A stretch of DNA of 64,000 nt from Gavia stellata. Its lineage: Eukaryota; Chordata; Aves; Gaviiformes; Gaviidae. Shown piece by piece: positions 13,079 through 23,176 of this stretch; the stretch's first letter is position 1, and every line of letters begins with the position of its first letter. The translations under genes and the position numbers were made by a program. The stretch lies in NCBI RefSeq assembly GCF_030936135.1, contig NC_082595.1:16443930-16507929 (forward strand), read 5' to 3'. The notes beneath the pieces are model-generated. The model saw only the letters and a list, made by a program, of their open reading frames with translations. It ran no database searches and was not told the origin of the DNA.

Positions 13079-13479
13079 AGAGCGTCACCGACCTTCCCTC
13101 CCGCATCCCCCGCGGGTCTCCAGGTTACCGGCCGTCGCTCGGCGGCCGGGCCGGTCACCCAGTCACCTGCCGGCCTGCGGGTCTCGCAGGAGGGAGCTGC
13201 CCAGCCCCTGCGCCCCGATCCGGGCTTCCCTGGCCTGCTTTCTGCCCGGCCCGGGCCTAAGAGCCCGAGGCCTCGCAAGCCAGGCCCCCGCAGGGCTTCC
13301 TTTGGGTCCGACTCTGGGTTTGCCCCTTCAGGCCTCCACAGAGCGCGGGATGAGGAAGCCTTTCCTGTCACGACGCCTACAGCCGCCAGTCCTGAGAGGT
13401 TGGGCAGCTCTGCCGGCTGTCCTAACTCGGAGAGCCGCTCCGAGGACGTGGGGATACTTGGCACTTCTCATGGTGCCCC

Positions 13480-16400
13480 ACCTCCTTACAACGTGTTACT
13501 GCAGAAGAGTGGTGGCTTTACCTTAAGAAGAGGTTATGTTGGCAGCCATCAATTATGGACAAAAGGCAAGAAAATGAGTCCTAGTAGGCTGCGTGTAACC
13601 TGTGTGTCACCCCTTCTGCTGAAACTGCGCCTGTGAAAGCTCACAGTTTATTAAAAAAAAAATCTGTCAGAACTGGAATGACAAGTTGTGCTCTTTATAC
13701 CCCTCCTCTAACACAGTTGTCAGAAAAACCTCCTAACCAATGTGGTTTGTGTTTCATTGCGGCTGGACGGGCTCTGAGTACTTTTTTAGTCATTTATTAA
13801 ACTTTTTTTAACAATGAGTGGTCTAAAAACGTTATTTTACATACTTCTGTCAACAGATGCTTGCCTTGGATGGACAGAGAAGTGCTTTAAAATGTGGGTG
13901 GTGAAAACTTCTGAACTGGGACAGCAGACAAATACATGTATGTTGACAAAATGACAAAGTGCAGATGTTCTAGAAAAAACAAGCAGCTTATTTATATTCC
14001 TAAATATAGATGTTGATGTAGAAACTTATCTCTGTGAGATAGAACTTCAGGTTTTCCATCAGTCTCTACAAGCCAGCAAAATTCTGTCACCTTAAATAAT
14101 TTCAAAACCCATTTTTTAATCTCTTGTTTAGGAGAAAATGAGTAGGAGCAAAACAAAAGCAATTAGGGTAAGGCGGGGCAATGATTAGGCGTCAGATGAT
14201 GCTAGGTGTCCAGACAGTCAGGTAAAAGAACACTCTTTTGAAATACCTACGCAATGATAATAAAGTTTCACTTGATACATTGAAGGAAGAAGAAGAAACT
14301 CCAGAAGAGAAAATTGATTTTGTATGTCAATTTGTAGGCAGCATATATGGAAATGTAATTCCAACTCATCTGCTGAAAGCATATACTGCTATCCTATCTT
14401 ATTTTTCAAATTCTGCTAGTAGTGAATAAATAAAAAAAAATAAATATTTTTCTTTCATTTTTTTGTCAAACTAGGAAAAATAATTACTCAGCTTTTAAAA
14501 GGATATTCCTTATCCCAACTACTTCATTGCTGCCAAAACTAATAGATCCGCAGTCCCTCTTGAGCTTTTAGGAATTGTCCCAGTTTCATTTCACACAACC
14601 GAACTGCCCTGAAGGTTATTTTAAGCCATCGCAACATCAGGTTCAGACATAATAATATTATATTATCACAGAACATTCTGCATTGACAAAAAAATGGGGA
14701 TATGAAATTATCTTTCACTGTGGTATAAAGATACAATTAATTTGTCTTCCAAAACTCCAGAAGATACTAAACTTTCAGATACACTGAGCAAAACATAATT
14801 CCATAACAACTGTTTTTACTAGGCATGTCAGCATGTTCCAGAAACAATTCAGCAGCATATGATAATAGCAAAATAATTTAATAAGCAGAGATGCTATGGA
14901 ACAGAACAAGCTTCAAAAAATACCTCACTTCTTTCCTTGTAGACGCTGTGCTGGTGTCTCACTTTATTTTACCACATCACATCTGAACCCACGTTGACCT
15001 GTATAACTCGTGCCATTGCATTATTGAGGATCTCTGGTAAATAGATTAAGCTTGTTTTCTACTCCATTTCACTACTTCTCTGTTTTCTCAGTTTTCTTGA
15101 GGGGCTGATGGATAGCTGTGTCATATGATGAGGAAAGCCCACTGGTGCTGCCCTTGACGTCAGAAGGACACCACCTCGCAGGACACCTCTCGTTTCCCAT
15201 CATGGCTGCATCCCAGCTCGCACACCACAGCATGCCTTCCCTCTTTCTCCATCGGCCCATGCGGTGGGAACATAGCTGGGTGACAGAGTCGCTCCCCAGC
15301 TGTACGTGGGTTGTCAAACAGGAGGATGGTCACCTCACTGGGCTGCATAACCCTGTAAAGTTTGCCCTGCCCCCGCCACCTTGCTTCGTAGCTTGAGTGG
15401 GGAAACGAGTATATGAGTTTCTCTCCCAGTGGGTAAAACTTGACAGGTCCTGTTGTTTATGTTGGCCTAATCCCAGTACAACAGATAAAATTTAAAGATT
15501 AGAGAATGAGGCCCATTGTCTTCTGTGATTCAGAAAGAAATTGTTGATGTGGACTGAACGTGTTTTCTTTGATCAAGGGGAGATGTTCAGTAATTTTTGG
15601 CATTATAGCATACACAGATACAGGCCAAAGATACCTAACTGGTGACTTAAGTAGCAGGAGGAGCTGAACGTTGCTGGTGCCTATGGCAAATTCTCATTAA
15701 TCATCTTCAACTTTCTAAACTTCCTTTCAGTTATTTTGAAATTTCCTCTTATGCCCACTAAAATGGCTTTGCGTCTAACTTTCCCCTACTTGGTCTCAGT
15801 GTCATTTACCCTAAATGCCCTGTCTGTAAACTTTCCTCTCCTTATCCACATGCCATCTCAAGGTGTCCTTTAATTTGCACTGCTTTTCCGCTGAGTTTAT
15901 AGGATTTGAAGGACAGACATTTCCAAAGAAGGTAGCAAAAAATTATATGTTAGTAAATGTCATTCCCTAAACTGTGGCTCTCTAGATATGAGTTCTCACT
16001 TACGCTGCTGCTGCGAATTTGAGACCGTTGCATCCCCAGCTATAGAGCACTGTCTCAGCATCTCTGATGTTACCTACTCTTTCCCAGTAACCTTACGTTG
16101 GTTCAGCCAGTACTTCTGCTACTCACTGCACTTTAAAGTTAGTGCACTACATGCACTTTTAAGTTATTTACTACACCATTGTAACTGCTGCTTTCAAAAA
16201 CTGTGTCCCCAGCTACGTTGTCCTCCTAGGTCTGTCATCAGTTACCTGCTAGACAGCACATGGCAGTATTTTACAGCATTATCCCATCACTATAGCTTGT
16301 TTCTAATGTACTCTTATCACCTTTGCCAACTGTAACTCAGGGCTGACTTCAGCTGTTACGTAGATGGGAGGAGGAAGCTGGGAGGAGCCATGTGGTTAGT

Positions 16401-17260
16401 TTTCCAGCATGTAATTAGGAGCATGTTCTCCCTGGGCGGCAATAGCTGAAGCACCGTTGCCTTCTCAGTGCCCTTCTTCATTTTCGGACTTGAAACAGAA
16501 ATTAGTGATCCAAATCAGCAATGTATTTTCTTAGGATAGTTTGTTTACAAAATATTCACAGATCCTGTTTCTTTAGTCAGAAATGGCAAGAAACTATTGA
16601 GGTAATCTCAAAATATAGAGAGACTGCAGATAAATTATCACTATTTTGTCCCTAAAGTTTAGATTCAGAGACGGGTGCAGAAAACAAAACAGATCTCACT
16701 CCATAGCACTTTATGACCCTTTTTCATTTCTCAGTATTAGCACTGAATCTGGGTAAATAGTAGGATTCATTATATCCTTTTAAGATTTTAAAAAAAAAAC
16801 AAAAAAAACAATACTTTTGTACACTGAGGTAAAACCAAGGCTTTCTCAACTTTCCTGAGAAATTAGGGAAGGAGGAGGACAGTCCCAAAATAGACAGTGA
16901 TTTGGGTTTGGAGGCACGTACCTAGGATGTGAAAAACTCTCCTCTGAACTGCAGCACCCAAGGCAGGTCTCTTGGTATCACCATTTGGAACTGCAACACT
17001 TTGTATAAATAATTAAATGTTCACTGGGGCAGGGACTTGGGTCTAGCTCTGTGTCAGGTGAATGGCCCAATCATTGAACGATAGAGCTGGTCCATCTCTC
17101 TTAATGTAGCTATTACAGTTGTAGAAATAGTTAAATATTAATCTAACCAAAGAGGCAGGCTATTATTAGAGTAACACCGTAAATATTCTACATACATTTT
17201 ACACTGATTCTTTCCACTTCAGAGAGCTAATAGGGAAGTCAGACTCAGCCTCCACAGATT
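13480..17260. other. Intergenic, upstream of PPP1CB
   Basis: Base composition returns to AT-rich beyond the CpG island. I see no recognisable gene. The one stretch worth noting is an open frame ending at 14429 with a stop that overlaps AATAAA, listed separately. A 115-codon open frame at 15988-16335 is Ser-, Leu-, Cys- and His-rich with no domain resemblance and is taken as chance. Confidence 0.6.
14226..14429 (+). other. Unidentified open frame ending in overlapping stop/AATAAA
   Basis: After an in-frame TAA (14223-14225) the frame stays open for 67 codons. It gives an acidic segment (LKEEEETPEEKIDF) followed by a more hydrophobic end (FVCQFVGSIYGNVIPTHLL, then a Ser-rich terminus). No ATG lies in frame before the protein-like part; the first possible start is a TTG at 14238. 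The stop TAA (14427-14429) sits inside AATAAA (14425-14430), and an A-rich run follows at 14430-14440, resembling a terminal exon or the 3' end of an old retrocopy. I do not recognise the protein and no convincing splice acceptor precedes it. It could equally be chance. Confidence 0.25.
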
Positions 17261-17264
17261 CTTG

Positions 17265-17400
17265 TCATATATTTGCTCATCATTACCTGGGCAACTTCAG
17301 TGAGCTCTCAGTTTTAATTCCCACATTTATAAAGTGGGAATAATAACATGTGTGAACCTTTCCAAGGAGTGAAGAGACATAACTGAAATACTTGAAACAC
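17265..17400 (+). repeat. MIR-like SINE (plus)
   Basis: The words ACCTGGGCAACTTCAGTGAG, then TCAGTTTTAATTCCCACATT, then TATAAAGTGGGAATAATAAC follow the order of the MIR core ('ccttgggcaagttacttaac', 'tcagtttcctcatctgtaaa', 'atggggataataatag'). A trailing GTGAAGAGACATAACTGAA fits the 'gtgaggattaaatgag' segment. Ends are approximate. Confidence 0.65.
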
Positions 17401-18403
17401 AGGAAGAGATCTTTGGTTGATACACAAATGTATTTGCTATAATCATCAAAGCTTTAGTATTTTTTGAAGAACAAGGTTTTTTTGTAGATTAATACTGACC
17501 CTCAATTCCTGTGAATGTAGTTATGCCCTCATTGCCTTTTATGCATACTTAAAAGGCAGGGCAGGTCTAGATGTTCCCTTATTTTCTCTGGAATTAAACC
17601 AAGAAAACAGATTGTTGATGTCAAGCACCAGTGTTGAAACAGTTAAAATAATAGAATAGATATTTCAATGCAGCACCTGTGACTTGAAAGTCTTCTTTTG
17701 AAAAGAGCAGCTACCCCTGCCCTATTCCGATAGCTCCAAGCTGGGTTAGAGAGCCTGGGCACGATAAGCACTGCCTCGGAGGCACAAGAGAGAGCTTCCC
17801 GGGAGCTGCATGCAAAACAAGGACAAGGTGAAGCATACCCAGTGGTACGTATCACAGATTACTTCATCTCTCGGTGTCAGAACTATTTAGAAGTGTGAAG
17901 AGCTTTTTTTTATTATATTTATTAGCATATGACACAATCTCGGTTCCCCTGGCAGCCTGTCCTACTGCCCACAAACTATCAGAAATACACAACACCTGCT
18001 GTGGCGTTATTCCCCAAGCAAGGAAGGGGGAAGGACTTCTGAAGCAAAACAAGGCAAATAGTTTGGGCCTGCAGGATCTGCAGTTTGGGGAACGTCAGTC
18101 AAGCTTACTACTCCTCTGCCTTGGAGAGAAAAATGTTCTTCTCCTCCTGCTTCCCAGGAAGGAACAGCTGCGAGAACTGAAAATGTCTGCATCCATTTTC
18201 CTAAGTAAACACGGGAATATTTAGTTTCAGCGAAAGCAGATGGTTTATGCCCTGTGAATATGCTGGCATTTGACACTAGCAGCCAGAGTTTCACAAAATG
18301 TGTGCAGAGCATTAGAAAGAACTCCTTTTAACTCAGGGCCCCAGCACAAGAAATGTAAGCTGTGAAGGTAGTAATAACAGACTCACAAAAAACCCCAACC
18401 TTT

Positions 18404-18600
18404 ATCTAGGGATCTCCAAGTGCTCTCTAAATATTATTAATCAGACCACGTAACAGTCCATGAAGTAATTAAATTTTGATACACATTTCTCACAGAGGGT
18501 TACACTAAAGATGAGAAGGTAAATGTGTTCCTCCGGGTTATGCAGTGAGTCACGGTCTAGTCTCCTGTGTGCTCTGACCATCCACATGTCTCTTTTCTTG
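18404..18600 (-). repeat. MIR-like SINE (minus)
   Basis: Reading left to right, CAAGTGCTCTCTAAATATTA, ACAGTCCATGAAGTAATT, CATTTCTCACAGAGGG, then GGGTTATGCAGTGAGTCACG and TCTCCTGTGTGCTCTGACC follow the order of a reversed MIR. They correspond to the 3' 'agcgctttacatattaa' part, 'cattttacagatga', 'ggtcacacagctagt' and the anticodon-side end. Heavily diverged; ends approximate. Confidence 0.5.
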
Positions 18601-19520
18601 CAAATGCCTCTCTAGTGTGCTGTGTCCTCAGACATATTCCCAGGACACGATTTTTAAATGTGAAACCATTGCTGTTAATAGCACAGGGACAGGACTGCGG
18701 TGTATGCAGCGTGCATCGCCATAGCTGGGACATCTGAGTGCTCTGTGGGGAATTTATAATATGCTAAAGAGATTGGTGAACAGCCCTCAAACCTCTTGCT
18801 AATGGCAGTTGCAATGGATGTTAAGTGTCTGAAGATGCTTAATTATTTGGTGATTTTTATTGATTTGTGTTGTTACTGTTTAACATAACTCTATAGTAAC
18901 AAAGCATCTCTTTTCTACTAATCTGAAAGTGGTTTTCAACCGCTCAGTAATTACACTATGTGATTCTGATAGGTACACCATTTTGTTGGACTACTGGGAG
19001 GCTGATGTGGTTTGCTCAAGATTACTCATAGCTTGAAAAACAAGGCTCAGGGGGCTTCAGGCCTCGTGGTCGCTGACTGCTGCAGCACGAGTTCCTGAGC
19101 CAAATCCAAACCTGCTGACTCTCCGTCGTCTGCTGCATGTAAAAATAGGCTTGGGAAGGATTTCTTTTTACTTGCCGTTTCAGAGTGAACCTGCCCGCCA
19201 AAGCATGTCTGTTTTCTGGATCACTTGGTGCAATGCATGTTTATTGTGAATCACTAGGTCACAATCACTGCTTCAAAGTCCTACCGCTGTGAACCCTGAA
19301 GTGTGTCCTGGCTTCAGGACACAGAGAAGTCCAAAATGTCTCCTTAAATGTTGGTTTCCTTTGGTTTCCAGGAGAGAAGCTGTGTTGTGCTCTGGTTTAT
19401 CCCATCGTCTGCATGGCAGAGGGTGTGCCACGGAGCACACCTGCCCTGCAGTTGAGGCAACGCTATAATTTAATATACTTCATGATCAGCATTTTAAGCG
19501 TTTGAATTTGCTATTTCTCC

Positions 19521-19538
19521 ATTATGTAATTACATAAT
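19521..19538. promoter_or_regulatory. Perfect 18-bp palindrome with two head-to-head PAR-bZIP-like half elements
   Basis: ATTATGTAATTACATAAT equals its own reverse complement. It contains TTATGTAA on each strand, the recognition core of PAR bZIP factors and NFIL3 (DBP, HLF, TEF, E4BP4). It runs directly into a TAA trinucleotide repeat (19535-19550), so simple-repeat origin is a fair alternative. Any regulatory role is inference. Confidence 0.35.
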
Positions 19539-20834
19539 AATAATAATAATTTAACTAACACAATGTACGTGGAGTTTTGCTGTTGCTTCTTATGTAAATC
19601 GGAGATATTTAGCAATATGTTACAAAATGGGTACATATATTTCAGAGTGAGATGTAAGAGGTTACTTTGATTCAGAAAAAATAAAAAGGAGCTGTTGGGA
19701 AAACCTATTTTATAGAGAAAGAACTATTTAGTTATAAAGCTACATCCCGTGGCTCATCCACTAACATGGAAACTGCAGCACTTCAAGGTGTTTAAATTAA
19801 AGCAAACAAACCCCACAGTATTTTCTACTTTCTTAGAGAAATTCAGGTACTTAATTTAGATTCAAAAACTGAACCGATATACAAGTGAGGAATTTGAGGA
19901 TGAATTTAGATAAAGTAACATGAATCACTAACAAAACATTGAGGAAATAGCTAATCTTTAGGTACAAAAGAACATTTATTTTAGTTGTTAATCTGCTCAT
20001 AAGAAGGAGATACTCTCTGTATTTAAAGTACACTCCAGAAGAATTAAAAAGAAATCTAAAGTCAAATTTAGATACCAAAACGTGTCAGATACCTTGACTT
20101 TACAAAATTGTAACACATGCTTCTCATTCCTGTTAACTTATGTGGTATTTTTACTATCTATCAAGTCATCTAATTCATCCTCATTTTCCAAAAATAGTTC
20201 ACCTGCATACAGTCTGGCTCAGAAGAGCAGGAGCTAGGAGAGACCACATCACTGTGACTAGTAGTGATGGGTCACACTGACAGATTTAAGCCTGAAGTCA
20301 GCAAAACCTAGACTTACTCTGAAAGCCTGGGCGGGCTTGGCTAAGATGGGGCCATTAGCTGTCGTGGGTTTTGGGGGGTGTACACTGTGGCCTCCCAAAA
20401 GCATATCCCGGGTCCATGGAAATACATGTGGCCGAGGCTGGATACACAGCACTTTCTTGGTGGTGGCAATGCTGGCTGACGGTGGTCTCTCCAAGCTCCT
20501 GCTGTGGTTTGCTGTCCCTGCAGTCATGCTGGTGTGTTTGTGGGATTGCACTGCCAGCCAGATGTCCACAGTGATCCAGATGAATAACAACTCCCTCTGG
20601 CTCTCTGGAAAGCACTAGCTTTACCCCACATTGCTTTCAGTGACCTGGTGTATAGCACATCTCCCAAATACGTGTGTCTCAGCATGAGAAGACCAAGGAC
20701 TGTGGTATAAGGATGAAATGGGCAGTGGCAAACTGGGGATGGGGACTGGCTAGGCAGCCTCCCAAAGCGATGGTGTGGCGTAACTGTACCCGGTGGCGGG
20801 CTAGCGGGGAGGCTGCAGCCCCGAGCTGCTGCTG

Positions 20835-20970
20835 CTCTCGCATCCTACTGAGTCATCGCATGACTTCAGATAAGCCGCGTGCTTTATCGTGCCTCAGCCT
20901 GCCATCTGCAAATCAGTGATAACAAAATTTAAATAATTCAGAAGAATGTAGCAAGGCTTAATTGAGGTTT
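20835..20970 (+). repeat. MIR-like SINE (plus)
   Basis: GAGTCATCGCATGACTTCAG, GTGCCTCAGCCTGCCATCTG and CAAATCAGTGATAACAAAA follow the MIR core order ('ctgtgtgaccttgggc', 'gtgcctcagtttcctcatct', 'gtaaaatggggataat'). Ends approximate. Confidence 0.6.
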
Positions 20971-21811
20971 GTAATATGTTTTGGACTCCTTACATGCTAC
21001 AGTTGTGCAGCGTTTAAGGTATTGTTGTTACGGAGCGTGTTGCTAGTAGTGCCGTCTTCCTTTAATATTCTCCGCAAACTCGCTCTCTTCCTACTTTCAT
21101 TATCAGCTCTCAGCTTTGGTGTCATTGTGTTGCTTGGGCACCTTCTAATTTAAATTTCATATTTTGATTCCTGGGTGATAACTTCAAACACCAATTTTCT
21201 TCTGATACGCTATACAGCCTTTTTCTCATTTTAATGAAACCTAGCAACCATAATGTAAATTGGAAATAACTACAGCCCATTAGACTATTGAAATCCCTGA
21301 AGATTTGAATTATTCACTATTAACAGAACTCGTGTAATTATAGGTTAAAATATCACTTAGGCATTTAGCATACATCAGCTCCACTGTTAATTTTTAGCTC
21401 TTGATCTGTATTAGTAACCTCAGCTTGCTAAATTAAAGGATATGCCTCCAATTAGCCTAAATTTAACATTCAAGAACACATCTCTGGTGGCATGATGCTT
21501 ATAAGTTTAGAACATCCAGGCAATTTCAGCTGAGCTATTGAGGCTCTATTACAAGTGGAAGAGAAAACATTTTCTTATGAACACTTCCATGACTTTCACA
21601 GGGGCAGAAGTAAAAGGACAAAGCTGCGTTTTGCGTAAGGCACAAAGCCAAAAGGGTCTCAGGCGCTGTCGTGCCCTGCCCCTGTAGGGACCCCAAAAAA
21701 AGCCTGTACCCAGGGCAGAGGCAGTTGGGTCATTGAATGAGACCCCAGAAATGAAAATACTGAGTCCGGAGCTGTCTGACTTGGGCAACAAGAAAATATT
21801 GAGATACATAT

Positions 21812-21833
21812 GGAGAGAGAGAAAGAGAGAGAG
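21812..21833. repeat. (GA)n microsatellite
   Basis: About 22 bases of GA dinucleotides interrupted by one extra A. No gene nearby. Confidence 0.85.
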
Positions 21834-22533
21834 CGCTGATACAGTTAGCAAAAAAACCCCACCACAAAACAACTGACAAAAAAAAAAAAGATCTTACTTT
21901 CCTGAAGAACCTTGCCTGTGTTAACATAGCAGGCCTGGGTAGGACACTTCTGTTTGTACGCAGTACGTCTTAGGTATGTACTACAGTGCAGAAAATCAGG
22001 GCACCTGTGCTACGCGTGGTCCTTTCAGAGTCTGGTGACTTATAAACAACGTTCTTCACAAGACAAGTTTTGGAGTTAAGCAGTGTAAACCCCTCACTCA
22101 AATCAGAGCCCCTTTTTGGGGCTGTCCCCAGGAATTTTAAAAAATAATGACTTTCTTGAGCATCTTCTTTCTAATTAAATGACCAGAAAAGTTAGTGTGA
22201 CAGATAGTTAAAATGTCATATACTCATCCACTAAAATATAAGCGCTTCCTAATCAGAATCAACTTTTATTGGCCGGTTAGTGATCTTGACAACAGGCTTT
22301 CAGCAACAACTGGGCAGTTTTAACTCTTTCCTGGAGGTCAGAAATACTCCTTTGATAAAGACTCAGCGTTTGTCTTTTTCTTCTGAGAGCAGCAAGCTGA
22401 CTTTCTCTTTGCTAAATTAGCTCTTCTGTTTTCTCTCCTATTCCACTAGGAAGAAAAGATTCCTAGGAATCATCTGGATATTTTTTATACTGTTTGATAC
22501 CTGCCTTAGATGATTAGCTCACTCTGCATAATC

Positions 22534-23176
22534 CTAGGTAATCCACTTGTGGCAAGCCCTTTTAAAATATGTAGCTAGGAAATGGTTTAGGCTTTTGTGC
22601 AGATGATTATGAATCCATTCCCACATGCTGGTCAGAATTTGGACTGTAAACTTAAAAGCTTTTTGGTCTTTGCCAGCATTGAGAAAAGATAAAGCTTTTG
22701 ACAGCATCCTCTCATAGTCAATAAAATGAATTTCAGTAAACATCAGTGAGCTTGTTAATGAAGAGAAATGCAGTACACTTGGTAGCCATATAATTGTGTC
22801 ATAAGTATAATTCAAAAATCGGTTGCTAATATTGCTGAGTGTCTCCATAGGAAAGCTTTGGGTGGTAAGAAATCCTCTTGCTGGGAAATCTTCTTATAAA
22901 CTTATAATGGCAACCATTACAGAGAAGGGAGAAAGCACTAAACTGGAAAATGCTATTAAAAATTGTAGAATCCAAATTATTCAAAGCTCTTATACAGCAA
23001 AGCTTGTTGTGAAGTATGGATTTTATTGGAAACAATTGGAATCGAAAGATTACATGACTAAACCTGACTTTGTTGTACCCAGAACAAATAAAAGAAAAAG
23101 GAACATTTTCAGTTCACAGTGCACTGAGGATTTTTCCAGTTTTCTTTCATCTAGAAGATTGAACTCTATCATATAA
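22534..23176. other. Two adjoining unidentified open frames on opposite strands
   Basis: A minus-strand frame (22534-22848) runs 104 codons from a true ATG to a stop. It is followed at once by a plus-strand frame with an ATG at 22907 and a stop ending at 23176 (89 codons; it contains LENAIKNCRIQIIQSS and PRTNKRKRN). Neither resembles a family I know, and no splice sites, TATA box or poly(A) signal clearly frames them. In AT-rich intergenic DNA such frames can arise by chance, so this is recorded as unexplained and not as genes. Confidence 0.15.

Larger units (their letters stand above)
12160..13480. promoter_or_regulatory. PPP1CB: CpG island spanning PPP1CB promoter and exon 1
   Basis: About 1.3 kb of very GC- and CpG-rich sequence stands out sharply from the AT-rich flanks. 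It covers PPP1CB coding exon 1, its 5' leader and upstream DNA. There is no obvious TATA box. It contains two perfect NRF1 palindromes, paired GC boxes close to the start codon and a YY1-like start-codon context, the usual make-up of a broadly expressed housekeeping promoter. Several long overlapping open frames on both strands here reflect a shortage of stop codons in GC-rich DNA and are not called as genes. The island extends about 750 bp upstream of the PPP1CB start, so divergent plus-strand transcription is possible but unproven. Confidence 0.9.

Noticed and set aside
12159..13636. Many long overlapping open frames on both strands (up to 203 codons)
   Set aside because: They lie in the CpG island, where stop codons are rare. 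They overlap in several frames and strands, are Pro/Arg/Ala/Gly-rich, and resemble no protein. Only the 52-bp PPP1CB exon is supported.
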